From Chaetoceros tenuissimus (taxonomy: Eukaryota; Bacillariophyta; Thalassiosirophyceae; Chaetocerotales; Chaetocerotaceae), in the NCBI GenBank assembly GCA_021927905.1, contig BLLK01000022.1:3596001-3660000 (forward strand): DNA of 64,000 nt, in the 5' to 3' direction. Below are positions 10,101 through 22,600 of this stretch, piece by piece. The notes under the pieces were generated by a model. The model was not told where the DNA came from. It made no database searches and was given only the letters and a program-made list of their open reading frames with translations. Made by a program: the position numbers and the translations under genes. The first letter of the stretch is position 1. Every line of letters begins with the position of its first letter.

Positions 10101-13100
10101 AAGCCACAATGAAGCTTCTTCCTTGGTATTTGATGCAAGGTTTGAAAGCGCTATTCGTACAGACAAATTGTCCATAGAGGTCTCATTATGTGATGGAAAT
10201 AAAGTTGACCTACTCGAATGCAAATTTGTATCGGATAAGACATTAGCAGCATCCTCTATTTCACGGAGACACTGCAATTTTAAGAGATAGGGGTATGCTC
10301 GATGATAGCCTTCATTTGCAACCACTGATAAGGAAGGCATGATCCCTTTCCTTGCTTCATGTACGATTTGGGAGATATCCTCGAACTTCCTTTGGTGTAT
10401 TATTGCCATTGATTTTCCTATTGCGAGTTCGTAATCACGCGTTTCTTCTTGCGTATCATTAGAATAAAATGTATCAAGTAGAGTGTTCAATTTATCCCAT
10501 TGGCCCAGGTGCCAAGATGCTTTAATAGCATAAGGAAGTGTATCGACATTATTGCGGTTCGCAGAGCTTCCATTTTCAAGTCCCTTCATAATACTTTCAA
10601 CACTAGCCAAAACACTTTCATAGTGCCTCTTTTCCAGTAGTGCCTCGAGTTGTGACTTTTTGAGAAAGTTCTTTAATTCGGTTGAAGAGTTATCTCCAAT
10701 TTGCATCGTCAGCTCTGAGAGTCTCAAAACAGAATCCCAATTTTTGTTTGACTTCTTCTCATTTATGCGGTCAATGGGATTACTGTGTTCCACTTTATTC
10801 ATGAAAGCGCTCATTGAATCACAATCGTTTAATTCTCCAAAAAGTGTGTTTGCCAGGCTGAAATCCATGTGGGAAGTATGCATAACAGAGAGCATATGCT
10901 CTGCATTTGGATTTACTAGTCCATTATCTTTCTCTTTATCCGATTCATCATCGATGATATCAAAAATCCTTTTGGCTTCGTGTTTCCGGGAATAAATTTC
11001 TAAGAATTGGAGCGACTGAGCAAACATACCAACTTTTGATGCAGCCTTGGCACAAAGATCAAATGGTATAGCTTCAAGGAGTTCTTCGATCGCAAACATT
11101 GAGTCATCAGCGGGCCAGTTACTAGAGGAGGACGTGTGGCTTCTTCCTCGACTCGAGTGTTTATTGGAACCTCGCTGCTGTTTATATCTATCCTCTTGTT
11201 CAGTGTTGTTCCAGTGCTGAAAAATTTTAATCATAGAAAAGATACACTCTACGGACTTCTGGACCTCCAGTGAATCCATCGCTGCAGATTCTACATTATT
11301 GAGAACGCTTTGTAATTCATTTATGATAGCAGTCTTGTCACTCTCATTTCCAAAGCACAAAGCATCTAGAATCAGTAAAGGTAGAAGAAACTCAAGAATG
11401 CTTAATCCTATCTGTGATCTAATTGCAGATCTACAAGCATAAAACATTTCTCGATAACAGCTAGTTTCATTGGCATGGCTTCTCTCTATCATGTATCTAC
11501 CTAAATCAGCTAGCCAGAGATAATATGATTTTGATGAAACAAAAAAAGGTGGTGTCTTTGGTTTTGTAGCTTCGGTTTGAGAGTATTGTGATTTCCAGTA
11601 TGGTTCAATCACAGTCAAAACTCCCGCTTCAACAAGCTGGTTCTTCAGCCAAGGGTTCATTTCGCCTTCTGATAAACCTTCTGTGGAACTCTGGTGGTTG
11701 ACGGTTTCAATGTGAATTTGTTTTAATACTTGGGAGATGAAGATATATGAGCGAAGGTGATGTTGTGGAACATGAAATAAAAGTATTGTTTCTTACATTC
11801 TTGAATAGCAAATGCTATCTTGTGCTGGTCTGTTGGAGTTGGGGCAGCCCTCAATGCAGCAACAAAATGAGTTGTAATAAGCTGAAGTTGATAATAATAC
11901 CGAACAGATTTGGACTTCCATGGGACTCCTCGGCTAAGTAACCATGCTTTTGACGGATCATTTGCTTCCTCAAACATATCATCAGTACCTACAAATGACG
12001 GGTCTACTCCTCCGATCTCTCCCAGGCATATTGCAAGCATATTACGCAGTTCGTCATCCTTTTCAGTGGCACACTTTTTCAGCAATAATTTTAAAAAGAC
12101 GCTCAAACTTTCAGTGCTCCCTGCGCTCGCAGAAGTGAGTTTAGCTTCATCTGTTGTAGAAATGTTCCCAGAACAATCAGTACTTACCATCGTGGGGTCG
12201 TCTTTTTGCTTTCACTGTTAAAAATCTCAATGAAATGTCTTCATTTCGTATTACAGCTTCAAAAAGTTCTCGATGAGATCGTACAATATCTTTAATGTGA
12301 ATTAGACTAATTCTTCGAACATTCCTATTTTCATGGTCAAGAAGTTTTCCAAGCGAATGCAGTCTTTTTGTCAAAGCGTCACAAAGCACCCTGTTGTTTA
12401 ATAGTTGGTCTTCCTCGTCAGTACCTTTGCAGTTTCTTGAATTTGAAGTGGATGTAGAAATTTGTGTAGATAGAAGGAGAAGATTATCGAAATTGACTCC
12501 ATACCTCTTCAAATTTCCTCGCACGTGTTGAAGACGTTGGTCCAAAGGAAGAAAAGGAACATGTTGAAATTGTTTAGAAAGTCGCTTCCCAATTTTTCCA
12601 TCAACTAAAAGCTCGAGAGTATCGACAGCATCGTCGGTTGCCCTCAAAGTAAAGTCATCTTTGTCCGTCATTTCTTCATTTTCTAATGAAGAATTAGAAA
12701 AAAGTGGAGATAAGCTTACTACGATATGGCAGAGGTGGTCACCGACGACTTTGATATCCTGGGCTAGAAGAATCCGGATAAAATGAGAAAGACATCGGAC
12801 TGATAAGAATTGCAACCTTGACAAGTATTTTCCGGTGTGAGATTTTGTATCCTCTACCTCAAGATGCATGCAACCATCGATAATACCAAAGATTTGAGTG
12901 GTAAATTGAGGAGACTCATCCTTTTTCACGAAACGAAGTAAAACTCTAAGACTCCTCATTGCGGATATTTTTTTCTCAAGAGATCCTCTTTTCCACTTTG
13001 TTGTCACACTCACTAACAATCTCATGAAATTATTTCTTATCCATTCAAGAGTTTTGGTATTAGCTTCGGAGCTCTGTCTGACGAGGTCTTTGGTATGAAG

Positions 13101-16100
13101 CGATAAAATATTTGCATCTTCACTGTTTCCATCTTCGGCCTCCGTATGGTATAGTGATAACGCAGCGCGTTGCAGTGCTTGAAATGCCATCTTGCTTTTG
13201 TAAATGCTTTTCCATTGGTCCTCTTCAAAATCGTTAGGCCCGGGGTATTCTTCGCACTCGCCGAGCTCACATAACAATTCATCCAATATAAAAAAGTTGC
13301 TTTGTTGAAGTAAAGCTGAGAACGTAATTTTCGACTTTCCAATCTTCTGCAAGAAAAAATAGATCGGGGCTTTGTCCTGTTCTAAGAGAAGAGCTTTTAT
13401 CACATACCCAAGAATATTTAAATTGCTCGACTTCGAAATGCAAAGCTTTGAGGTATGTCGTTGTAATTCCTCAGAACTAAATCTTCTTGATAAACGTATC
13501 TTTGAAGTTTTGTCTGATTTTTTCTTGTTGATAGATTCCCCCATCTCATGTTTCTGCTGAAGTCTCCTGAGTTCTGAGAGAAGAAATAATCTAAATCTTG
13601 TGCATTCACGGATAAGGACAAGATCTTGTTCTAGAACAAGGCCAGCTATTATACTTGGAAGGACAAAATCAAAATACTTTAATACTTCCTGAAGTCGATC
13701 GGACTCCAACAAATCGCGTTCAGATTCGTCAGACTTCATCATGAAATTTTCTATGAAAACACAAACCATTCTGTGTGTTTCATCAATTCTCGTACTTGAG
13801 GGTTTCCCTGTAGTGTTGAATAGTGTACGAGATAAAATCTCGCATAAAATGCCTGGAAGGAATTTGACTTGGTAGTTTGGGATCAAGTTCTGAAATAATT
13901 CTTTATGACAAAGTAGCTCGCGAAATGCAGACTGTGCTACAATTTCTTTATCTATCTTCTCACCCTCCTTGTAGATGATTTGACTTGCAAAATTGATCCA
14001 TATGCGAAAGAGACGAGAAGCAACTTTGGTAGCAATGGCATCTCGAATGATTTCTACATTACCATGATTGCGGCAAAGGGTTGATAGGAATCGTACAGCC
14101 GATAACGATTTTTTCATTTCCACTTCTTTAGTAATACCCGATGTCGTGCTGGTTAGGGTTGATCTCATCGTGCTAGAGGCTTCAATTTGTGTCAATCCAC
14201 AGAACCCGTCAAGAGATGAATCAATATCTGAAAAAAACTTTTCGATCGCCAAATGAATGTTGACATTGTTGGAATCATAGAGTATCCGAAGAAAAAGTTG
14301 GTCATGGTTGAGCGCCATTGATCCTAGCCATGATGCAGATATTTCTCTGACTTCATCATTTTCGTCAGCAAAGGGGAGGCGCAAGAGCCAGAACAAGCCA
14401 TTTTTATCAGTGGACTGTAATTCGTTTTCATTGTCTGAAATGTCGATATTCAAAGAATTGAAGACCGAAAGAGTTTCTTTTGGAGAAATCCGATGTACAA
14501 CCTTCAGGAGTCTTAAAAGTGATTTACGGAAAGGAGCATAGTCAATGAGAGTCTTGTTGAATTCAACTTTTTGCAGAACTTTGAAAATGTCTGAAATATG
14601 AACGTTGATTTCTAATCTTTCAAGTGCTTTTGGTTCCGAATTTCTAAAGGAATGTACCGAAAACATTGTAGCGTCAAATGCAGTAGGATCGCGACTATTT
14701 GATAAAGCCAAAGATAACAAATTGCGGAGACACTCGATGAGTGCCACCATGAGACAACGAGAGGCTTCGGGATCAACGCGCTTCCCTAAAACAACGATTC
14801 TCTCAAACCACAGAATTTTGTCTGACAAAAGATCTGGCTGCTCAAAGAAGTCTTTGACATATACCTGTGCTAGAATAGGCAAACAATGTATGGCCTCCAT
14901 ATTCACGTCTTCAAAGGATGCCTTCAAGATGGACTCATAGGACTGACGTTGACCACTTGATAATAAACATTGTAATGAAACAAGAAGACATCTATCGACA
15001 CCATTGTTAGAAGAATCCAAACATGCTATAAAAATATCTAAACCAATCACATACCTTTCCTTTGCTCCCAAAGAATCTTCTATCAGTGCTAGATAGCAAA
15101 TTTTATTTGTCTTTCCCTTTGTACTAGGTTGAAAATCATAGAAATGGCAACAACAATCATTTACAAGAGAAGAAGTAGAACCGAATGAATTCTTCAAATT
15201 CTGACAGTTACCTGAGCAAGGCTTTTCCTTCTTTTGCAAAGCAGACATATAAAGCGATGGTAACCCCGCACAATCATCTTGAAGTATACTATTTGCGCTC
15301 AATGGATTTTGTTCAATCGATGAAGGTGGCAAAGTTGTAAGGAAACAAAATTTACTTGTTGCAAGAGACACTGTTGAGAGCAACTTTGTCCTGAGATCTG
15401 ATTTCAGCTCTACTTTTGGACTCCACATCAGCCTCGTTGCCGATGAAAGTAAAGAAGCAATATTGCTTTGAACATCAGAGGTTGTCCTTCTCTCTTTTGC
15501 AATGAATTCGGAAATGACTATCGAAGAAGTGTACAGCGTTTCAAGTACTTGTAAGACCTCATCGGAATGAGGCACGCAAGAAGCAACTAAAGTTTCCAAA
15601 ACAAAAATGGCATCAAAGATTTGATGAATACCTTTTCCTTCCAAACTTACTACAAATGTATCATATTGCATCGACGCAACCTGTGGGACTTGGTTGGATT
15701 TGCGCAAAATGTTTCGAAAGTAGAAAGCTAACGAAGTGACAAAAGTTACTTCATTTTCTAGCAAGGTGGTTTCAGAAACAGTATCTTCATAATTTGAGTC
15801 GCTATCGAGCCTTCTTCGTTTGTTCGCTAAACTATCATCAGGTATCAAGGCTAATTCCGATATATGTCGAAGGTCCACATGGTTACTATCAAGCTTGGAA
15901 AAACATGCAAGTACGGCCGTTGCCGTTGTTACATGATTAGAGGTGGATAAAAGAGAAACTAGAGGTCCAAAGTATTTCCTGGAAGTGCAGTACATAAACA
16001 ATTCGCCAAGGAGTGAAAAGTGTTTGGATGCTATCCAATTCTCAAGGGTGACATGAATTGCTCGTAGAATGTTTTCCACCAGTCTTGAAGAGCAGCGATC

Positions 16101-17643
16101 TACCTCCTTGAGAGTAATCACACCTGGGACGCAATCAAAGAGGCCATACATGTGTGTCAAAGATCTTTGTCTTTGTTCAAACTTATCAATACTTGGACTC
16201 AGAAAATATTCATGGACCAATACAGAGAAGGAAGATGAAATCTTTCCAAACAAGCATCGCTGTGCATCCATCATGGTGTCTGAAACTTCCTCATTGATAA
16301 TTGGCTCGCTGGAAATAAAGTGCAGTTTGATTAGTTTGGGAATCATGCTCACCAAATTTAATAGATTCGCTCTATCCACTTCAGAAGCAAAGGATCTTTG
16401 TATACATTCTTGTCCCAATAGATGCAGTAAATTGGTAGCCATCAATTTGCTTTGAGTCATGAGTAAGACCCCAGACATTTGAACAATAGACGAAGCATTT
16501 CCCTCAAAAATTTGCTGGATCAACTCAATCAACTTTTCCAGAAAGGTAAAGTCCAACCTATACCTAGCACCATGATTGATGTGTGAATATCTTGTATTCC
16601 CATCCTCATCACTTTGCGACAGAAACTGTCCATCTACGTGTTGCATACTCTGCATGACAAACAATTGAAACAGTATTCGCAAAATTGTCGACTGTAAAAG
16701 AAATAATTCATCACTAGAATCAATACCAACAACAAATTCTTGGAACCCTTGATCGGGTTGCTGTATCAAATCCACAAAAATATCAATGGAAACATCATTC
16801 TTGTCTTGTGCCGTGAGCAAATCATCATGTTGAACTCTATCCTGAAAAACATTGATTTTATTCAAAACAATCAAACTCTCCAAAGTCTGTATTAAATCAT
16901 GTACAATATCCTTTTGCAATTGTTCATCTGGTATAGAATTGATGAGAACTGCACATGTATTTGCAATTTGATCCGCGACACATTTTGGTTCCACCTTTTG
17001 ATTCCAAATTTCTTTTTGAGTTTCTACATTGTTTTCTTTGTGAGCAAATGACGATTCATTCTTTCCTTGCAATGCTTGATTTTCCATTGCTTTGATTACA
17101 TCTTGAATGATTGACTTGGATGACAAATGTCGAAGCAATTGAAATACTCTCGGAATGACTACAATTCAAAAAAGGTCAGAAACATTGGCACATATATCAT
17201 TCTAAACAAGTATGGGACAGGCCAGCCATGATACAAGTCAAAGCAAATATGAACTCTCACGAGTACATGAACTTACTTTCAATTCCTAGTCTACCATTAT
17301 CAAACAGTAACTCTAGAGATTGAGGACAATAAACACCCTCCACTACAGAATTATAAAAGAGACACAAATGATTCACCTGCTTGGCATCAACAGCATCATT
17401 ATCTTTTTTCGAATGACAAGCAGCCTCAATCATGGGCATGGCATTTCTTAATTTTTCCATATCAGAAGCACACGCCTTTATTTCTTCTTCTGAAGGCGAT
17501 TCGTAATCTGTATCGTCTTGTTGTGTACTGTGGAAATTTGTACGGTGGGCATGACAGCTCTCAGCGAGGCGGATGAGGAGTGATTTCGATGAGACTCGTT
17601 TTCTTCGTTTGGAAGATGATTGATTATTCGATCTAGAACTCAT
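7182..17643 (-). CDS. ATR: ATR/Mec1-type PI3K-like DNA damage checkpoint kinase, six exons
   Basis: Joined exons, in reading order: 17643-17277, 17158-12188, 12150-11797, 11728-9671, 9601-8155 and 8079-7182. They total 10095 nt (3364 aa) with all frames closing. Introns are 118, 37, 68, 69, 75 and are GT-AG. The order is a long alpha-solenoid N-terminus, FAT region (AIQELL and PRMLTLWF blocks as in ATR), kinase N-lobe (KPKRISVF, about residue 2968), catalytic loop GDRHSENIL (D3180, N3185), DFD motif (D3199), and a C-terminal FATC ending MYVGWMSWL. The ILEW-V block and the FATC tail point to ATR rather than ATM or TOR. It acts in the nucleus at RPA-coated single-stranded DNA with an ATRIP-like partner. 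It is longer than human ATR (2644 aa). A Lys/Glu-rich insert, coded at about 9043-9186, is unusual. Confidence 0.93.
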
Positions 17644-18086
17644 TTTCGCTCTTTTAGGGCTAGACTAGGGTGAATACAGTCTCTCTGTGGTGTATTTGTA
17701 GTATGTGAGTGTGTTATTTGGTCTGCTTTGTACAAGCAAGTAATGGAATCAAGTTTACATTTTGATTTCTTGATGGTGGATTGAAAAATTGCCTTTTCTT
17801 GCTTTACGCTCGTCCTACTTTTATTTAGAGGATCCTACCCAAAGGGGGACAAGGTGGGATAGGTAGTCTGAAAATGGACAGACGAAAGAGGACATAGATG
17901 AATGAGGCAAGACGATGATGACGATAGAACTAGAAGTTACTCTCTACTCTCTACAACTTATGAAGCCATCTACCTAGTTAAGCAATCTATCTAGAAAGCT
18001 TCTTCTAACACAATAGCTATTGTTTACAGCTATCTACACCACGCATCATATATTGACTTGAGTGTCAAATTGTGGATATAGGCTGG
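17644..18086. promoter_or_regulatory. Divergent intergenic region between ATR and LRR-like gene
   Basis: A 443-bp stretch between two outward-facing genes, so it must hold both promoters. I see no open frame with coding character and no clear core promoter motif. A purine-rich stretch with GAGG/GGGA runs lies near 17830-17900. Confidence 0.4.
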
Positions 18087-19049
18087 ATGATGGAGTATGA
18101 TTATCGAGCTGTTCTAGCTGGTGTTGAGCTTGAGACAATTTTGTTTCGTCCATGTTTGGAATTATTGGCAATTAAATCGCTTGCTTCTGTCATGAAAGAT
18201 TATGTAGATGCTTGTGGAGTTGAATATATGTATGATCGTATTGGTACTTTACCTCGATCCTCCATTACGTTACTTTCTATTCATTGTCGTGACATTAATG
18301 ATGACATTGCATATATATTAGGACGACATTGTCACGTGCAAGATTTGGTACTCCATGCTTGCTCCAATATAGAACAGGAGGACGACGAAATTGAATTAGA
18401 AAACAAAGTGGTGCAAGGCATTGAATGCGATTGGAACACTAGGACACTTACAACAGCTGGTCTTTTATCCATAGTTAATAACATTTCTTCGTCAATGAAT
18501 CATGATGATGGAGATGAAGATATTCTAGAAAGCTGGGAAAATCTTTCTCTTGATGATACTGATGAAGATACACTTACATCAATTCACACTGCAACCATAG
18601 ACGCTAGAGGATGTGACCTACAACGATTGGAATTGAGAAACTTTCATCCTCAAAAGAAATTTTTACATGAATTGGGATACTTTTTGTCAAAGTGTCCAAA
18701 TTTGACGCATTTATCTCTATCTTCCAGTTTAGATTCAACGACTGGTCCACAGATATTATTTTACCACTATGAAGAAATGCAGTTTGGAACCGAGACTATT
18801 GTAGACATACTTCCAAATCTACAAGTGCTTGATCTACAAGGTTGTCAATGGCTCACTGTTGATACATTAAAGACTTTTCTTTTTCACATCAAGAACCCAT
18901 CAGCTTGCAATGGGGAATGTAAATCTTATACTCCGACTTTAGAAATGGTCTGTGTGGGTAGTTGTAACAAATATGTGAGCGAAAAGTGCACAGCATTGAA
19001 TGAGTTCACAGCGGGAAAGCCACTTATATGTATCAATCCACCCTTGTGA
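18087..19049 (+). CDS. Leucine-rich-repeat-like hypothetical protein
   Basis: Frame of 320 aa from the first in-frame ATG (18087). The frame opens slightly earlier, but only with GTG. Short leucine-rich segments are visible: SITLLSIHCRDIND, VQDLVLHACSNIE, NLTHLSLSSSL and NLQVLDLQGCQWLT. Their spacing suits cysteine-containing LRRs such as those of F-box/LRR proteins, but I see no F-box at the N-terminus. An acidic stretch lies in the middle. No signal peptide or TM is seen. It is convergent with the PROPPIN gene, only 27 bp apart. A protein-interaction role is a guess. Confidence 0.7.
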   Translation: MMEYDYRAVLAGVELETILFRPCLELLAIKSLASVMKDYVDACGVEYMYDRIGTLPRSSITLLSIHCRDINDDIAYILGRHCHVQDLVLHACSNIEQEDDEIELENKVVQGIECDWNTRTLTTAGLLSIVNNISSSMNHDDGDEDILESWENLSLDDTDEDTLTSIHTATIDARGCDLQRLELRNFHPQKKFLHELGYFLSKCPNLTHLSLSSSLDSTTGPQILFYHYEEMQFGTETIVDILPNLQVLDLQGCQWLTVDTLKTFLFHIKNPSACNGECKSYTPTLEMVCVGSCNKYVSEKCTALNEFTAGKPLICINPPL

Positions 19050-19076
19050 TTGTATTTTAATCTAATTTTTACAGTA

Positions 19077-20735
19077 TTATACTTCATCTTCTACCATGAG
19101 ATCTTCCACAAAAGTGGGTCTCTTATGTCCATTCTTCGTTACTCCAAATTGCAAAAGCATACCACCCTGCAAACAAACAGCAAGGTTCTCTTCACACAAA
19201 TCATTCTCATTGCTACCACGAAGGAATGTAATGCTATTGGATTTCTTTGAATTTTCACCACGTAGTCGTATCCTAACAAACGATTTAACTGGTCTATTCA
19301 CATCTGATTCACTTTTATATAGCATCCTCTTGATCTTTGTAGTTATTCCAGTTCTTTTAGATGTAGAGTTGTCATTTTCATCAATCATATTTTCTTCATT
19401 CAAATGAAACAGGTGGATTGTCCCCTTGGAACCAGAAACAGCAAGAATATTTCTTTCTCTGTTGAAAGCCAAAGAATGAATGACACAAGATGAAGATCCA
19501 CGCTGAAGCTCGTATAGTTTTTGTCCTGTAGTAACAGAGAATACCCTAATAACTGTCCCTTGAAGACTTGAAGTTGCAAATAACATTTCATTTAACTTGT
19601 GAGCCCCACCACTGACTGCAATTTTGCAAATTCCATGGTTGTGAGCTTGGAATTTATGTATACATGAGATCGTTGGCTCTTGAATTTCATCCCCACATGT
19701 AATTTTGTATACGGAAACATGTCCAAGACCATCACTGGATTTCGTAATCAGCCATGAACATCCATCCACGACACGAGGAGATAAATCATAAAAAGATCCT
19801 TGCAATAAAGCACCATCAGCCGTCATCATTCTTGCACTTTCCGATTCGTGTAAGATATTGATTTTGGTTAAGAAAACTACATCATCATGTCGTGGATCTA
19901 CGGAAGTATTTGACTTTTGTTGTATTGTAAATATTTGCAATTCCCCGTATGCAGTGAGAACTACCAGACATGACCTATTCATTTCTACTCGTCGAATAGC
20001 ACTGGTAAAAGATAATTCCTTGATGACGATTCCATTTTTTGCATGTACAAGTGATAATGTCCTTGGAGATTTATTCTTGACAATGGCGAGTAGAGATGTT
20101 CTGTGTAACAGTTGTAGACATATAATTCCTCCCTTTACAGGTAAGGAATGCACATGTGCCTTGTGTCGAGACCCATTATTCTGATCGTTTTCATTGTCAA
20201 TAGTTCTGATTTTAAATCCATGAGTAGTGGCTATAGCAATACAATCGCTATCTTGATTAAACGTCATTGACTTCATTACTGGCTTCTTTCTAATTGCAGA
20301 CCTAGTCGAAGATTGCTGAGATGAGTCATATGACTGTACACCAAGTACAGATATTGGCGACTCTGGAACTGATGTAGTTATTGTTGGGCGTGGATCCATC
20401 AAATCATTTCCATCAATTTCTTTTTGGTTCATGTTTGCCACAGAATTCTGATAAGTGTCTATTTCATTCAAGTTGTTCTTTTGAGCATGTCCAACGATAA
20501 GCCCGTCGTTAGCCTCTTCATTATGATTACTCATGGCATCCTCAAAATCCGAGTGATTTGAATCAAACTCAATTTGAAATGCTTCATCATCACCAACTTC
20601 TACATTATTCTTGGGAACACAGACTGAATATGTCATGAAAGATTCATAGATTGCTGGAGACTCAAGCGCAGACTTGAAACTCTGATCATCATCCGAAATA
20701 GCCACTGAATCATCATCATATATGAGATCGTTCAT
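19077..20735 (-). CDS. ATG18: PROPPIN, Atg18/WIPI-family WD40 protein
   Basis: Single-exon frame of 552 aa. About 150 acidic, low-complexity N-terminal residues precede a WD40 beta-propeller that starts near MTFNQDSDCIAIATTHGFKI, a typical PROPPIN first blade. The diagnostic region reads KFQAHNHGICKIAV, then FATSSLQGTVIRVFS, then LYELQRG (residues 407-413). LQRG takes the place of the FRRG/LRRG motif that binds PI3P and PI(3,5)P2 in the family, so one arginine is replaced by glutamine. The next blade (HSLAFNRERNILAVSGSKGTIHLF) also fits. These proteins act at autophagosome or endolysosome membranes. Whether this one binds lipid normally is unclear. The family call is strong; assignment to a subgroup is not. 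Confidence 0.85.
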   Translation of the reverse strand: MNDLIYDDDSVAISDDDQSFKSALESPAIYESFMTYSVCVPKNNVEVGDDEAFQIEFDSNHSDFEDAMSNHNEEANDGLIVGHAQKNNLNEIDTYQNSVANMNQKEIDGNDLMDPRPTITTSVPESPISVLGVQSYDSSQQSSTRSAIRKKPVMKSMTFNQDSDCIAIATTHGFKIRTIDNENDQNNGSRHKAHVHSLPVKGGIICLQLLHRTSLLAIVKNKSPRTLSLVHAKNGIVIKELSFTSAIRRVEMNRSCLVVLTAYGELQIFTIQQKSNTSVDPRHDDVVFLTKINILHESESARMMTADGALLQGSFYDLSPRVVDGCSWLITKSSDGLGHVSVYKITCGDEIQEPTISCIHKFQAHNHGICKIAVSGGAHKLNEMLFATSSLQGTVIRVFSVTTGQKLYELQRGSSSCVIHSLAFNRERNILAVSGSKGTIHLFHLNEENMIDENDNSTSKRTGITTKIKRMLYKSESDVNRPVKSFVRIRLRGENSKKSNSITFLRGSNENDLCEENLAVCLQGGMLLQFGVTKNGHKRPTFVEDLMVEDEV

Positions 20736-21313
20736 GCTACTATGTCAGGTTTATATATTTGTACAGTGATAACAAATTATGTACTCGTTTGCCTATGTAA
20801 TTCCTGCAAAGTTGTGACATCATTGGGTGCTCGATGTGCTGAAGCGAACGAACGCATTTTGTTCTTTTTCTTCTTGAGGCTTCAGAGCAAAAGAAAAAGG
20901 AAAGGAAAGCAAAGGAAGTGTATCTGAAGATGGGACTAAGCATTCAAATGAGATATGAGAAGGGTGGAACCAATTATATGTCGAGAACCCTTTCAATGTT
21001 AATGTACGGGTCATTGAAGAGCGAGAACCCTTTCCATTCAAAAATGAAAGTTTTTACATTTTCAATAGAAGTTAAAAATTTAGAGCGATGTGTGGATAGT
21101 CGCAAGTGGAATGCAATTGCTTCTACCCTTCCTTCATTACGAATCATCAAATCGAGAACTCTTTTCGATTGAAGAATCCAAATTAGAAAGGAAAAAGTAC
21201 AGTACCAAATGAAACTTTTATCTCAAGTGATTCCTAGAAAAAATAGGTGTAATTCTCATTCAATAAAGTTAAAGTTACAGCTCTGAACATATAATTTACA
21301 ACAGAAATCTCCC
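20736..21313. other. Intergenic region with a shared noncoding element
   Basis: No gene is seen in these 578 bp. The part at about 21004-21055 (gtacgggtcattgaagag, followed by gcgagaaccc and attcaaaaatgaa) recurs at 22857-22905. Each lies downstream of one of the two astacin genes, so it is probably a remnant of the tandem duplication. The left part holds the promoter of the PROPPIN gene. Confidence 0.5.
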
Positions 21314-22600
21314 TTACTTCACACTTTTTAGACACTTGTCATTTCTGCATACTAGATTGCCTTTACATTTGTTGCTCTCTCCCCCGCAACCCTTCATCTT
21401 GAAACCACACTTGCAATTACTGTCATTACAAGTTTCATTTTTGTATTCTTCCAAGGTTCTAGGTCCATCACTGCATTGATAATGAAGTCTTACAAGTAGT
21501 CTATCACCAGGAGAAAGTTTATCTCTCTGTCCGATAGCATTGCCATTTGCATCAATAGTTGGTTCTCTGTTTTTCGAGAATGCGTATGAACTATAATGCA
21601 ATACGCTACCATAGTCATATTGGGTTCCAAGAGTACTACTATTTTCTGCAATCCTAAAGTTTTTGTGTTTGCCATCTTGAATGTTCTCTTCATTGATTGT
21701 GACGTAGTCATCTCTATCAGGCCGCATATGGGCATGATAATATCCTAAAGCATGCAAAAACTCGTGCTGGATTGTTCCCCTTCGATATAAACAACCAGAA
21801 GCAAGAGATAAGGCTTGGACACCACCTGCTTTATTCGTTTGGCCAAGGCGAGACCAGCATCCAGTATCCTTGATGATTCTAATATAATGAATTCCTTCAG
21901 GTGGTTCTTGTGTTCTGTAGAACTGAATATGCATGACACCTGTCAGACGACACATTTGCCTCAGAGCCTTCTTGATCTTTTTGAACTGATCGTTCGGATA
22001 AACTTCTTTGGAAACATATACATGGAATCTATACATGTCAATATCGTTATCAAAACTATCAGCCCAATAGATCGAATGTGGTTTTGGATCGTAATCTTCT
22101 TCTGGAATAAAGGGTGCTGGCTCATCCGGTGGATTCAGAGGTGCTGGCTGTGCATTTGATGATGGTGGAGGTAGTGGGGTCATTTTTGCAGTTATTTCTT
22201 GCTTCTCGATTGGCTCAGTAGAGTTTGATGCAGTGAGATTCTCTACTATAGCTTCCTTAGACTTGAATATATCTATTGTATTAGTGTTATTGTTTTCTTC
22301 AGGCGGTGGATGTAGACCTAGTTCCAAGGCATATTCTGGAGAATAAACCTGAGAGATAGAGTCCCAAGTGGCCAAGATATCACCTTCGATGAAGACACCT
22401 TCTTCGTCTCCATCGTTATGATGCTGACCACTGAGATCGACGTCTATTACTTCATCTTCCTCATATTGTTCATCGAGAAGCTCTTTAGTGGCTCTAAGCC
22501 TTGATTGAACTGCTTGTATTTGCCATGATAGAAGCAAAAGGAAGAAGATAATCCTAAAAGGGTTAGATCTTCTTGTATCGGCAGTCTGTGGATGAATCAT
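21314..22600 (-). CDS. Astacin-like zinc metalloprotease, secreted (copy A)
   Basis: Single-exon frame of 428 aa. A hydrophobic signal segment lies at about residues 15-31 (IIFFLLLLSW). An acidic pro-region and a Pro-rich segment (about 140-175) follow, then the catalytic domain. The zinc site is HEFLHALGYYH (H279, E280, H283, H289) followed by MRPDRDDYV, which is specific to astacins (M12A). The Met-turn reads SVLHY (L334) instead of SIMHY. The Glu that normally follows the third His is Ala. The C-terminus carries ten cysteines in about 55 residues (CNDSNCKCGFKMKGCGG and CKGNLVCRNDKC), a knottin-like tail. Expected role: extracellular endopeptidase, for example in cell wall or matrix turnover. 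It is in tandem with copy B, with near-identical ends and a diverged core. Confidence 0.88.
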   Translation of the reverse strand: MIHPQTADTRRSNPFRIIFFLLLLSWQIQAVQSRLRATKELLDEQYEEDEVIDVDLSGQHHNDGDEEGVFIEGDILATWDSISQVYSPEYALELGLHPPPEENNNTNTIDIFKSKEAIVENLTASNSTEPIEKQEITAKMTPLPPPSSNAQPAPLNPPDEPAPFIPEEDYDPKPHSIYWADSFDNDIDMYRFHVYVSKEVYPNDQFKKIKKALRQMCRLTGVMHIQFYRTQEPPEGIHYIRIIKDTGCWSRLGQTNKAGGVQALSLASGCLYRRGTIQHEFLHALGYYHAHMRPDRDDYVTINEENIQDGKHKNFRIAENSSTLGTQYDYGSVLHYSSYAFSKNREPTIDANGNAIGQRDKLSPGDRLLVRLHYQCSDGPRTLEEYKNETCNDSNCKCGFKMKGCGGESNKCKGNLVCRNDKCLKSVK

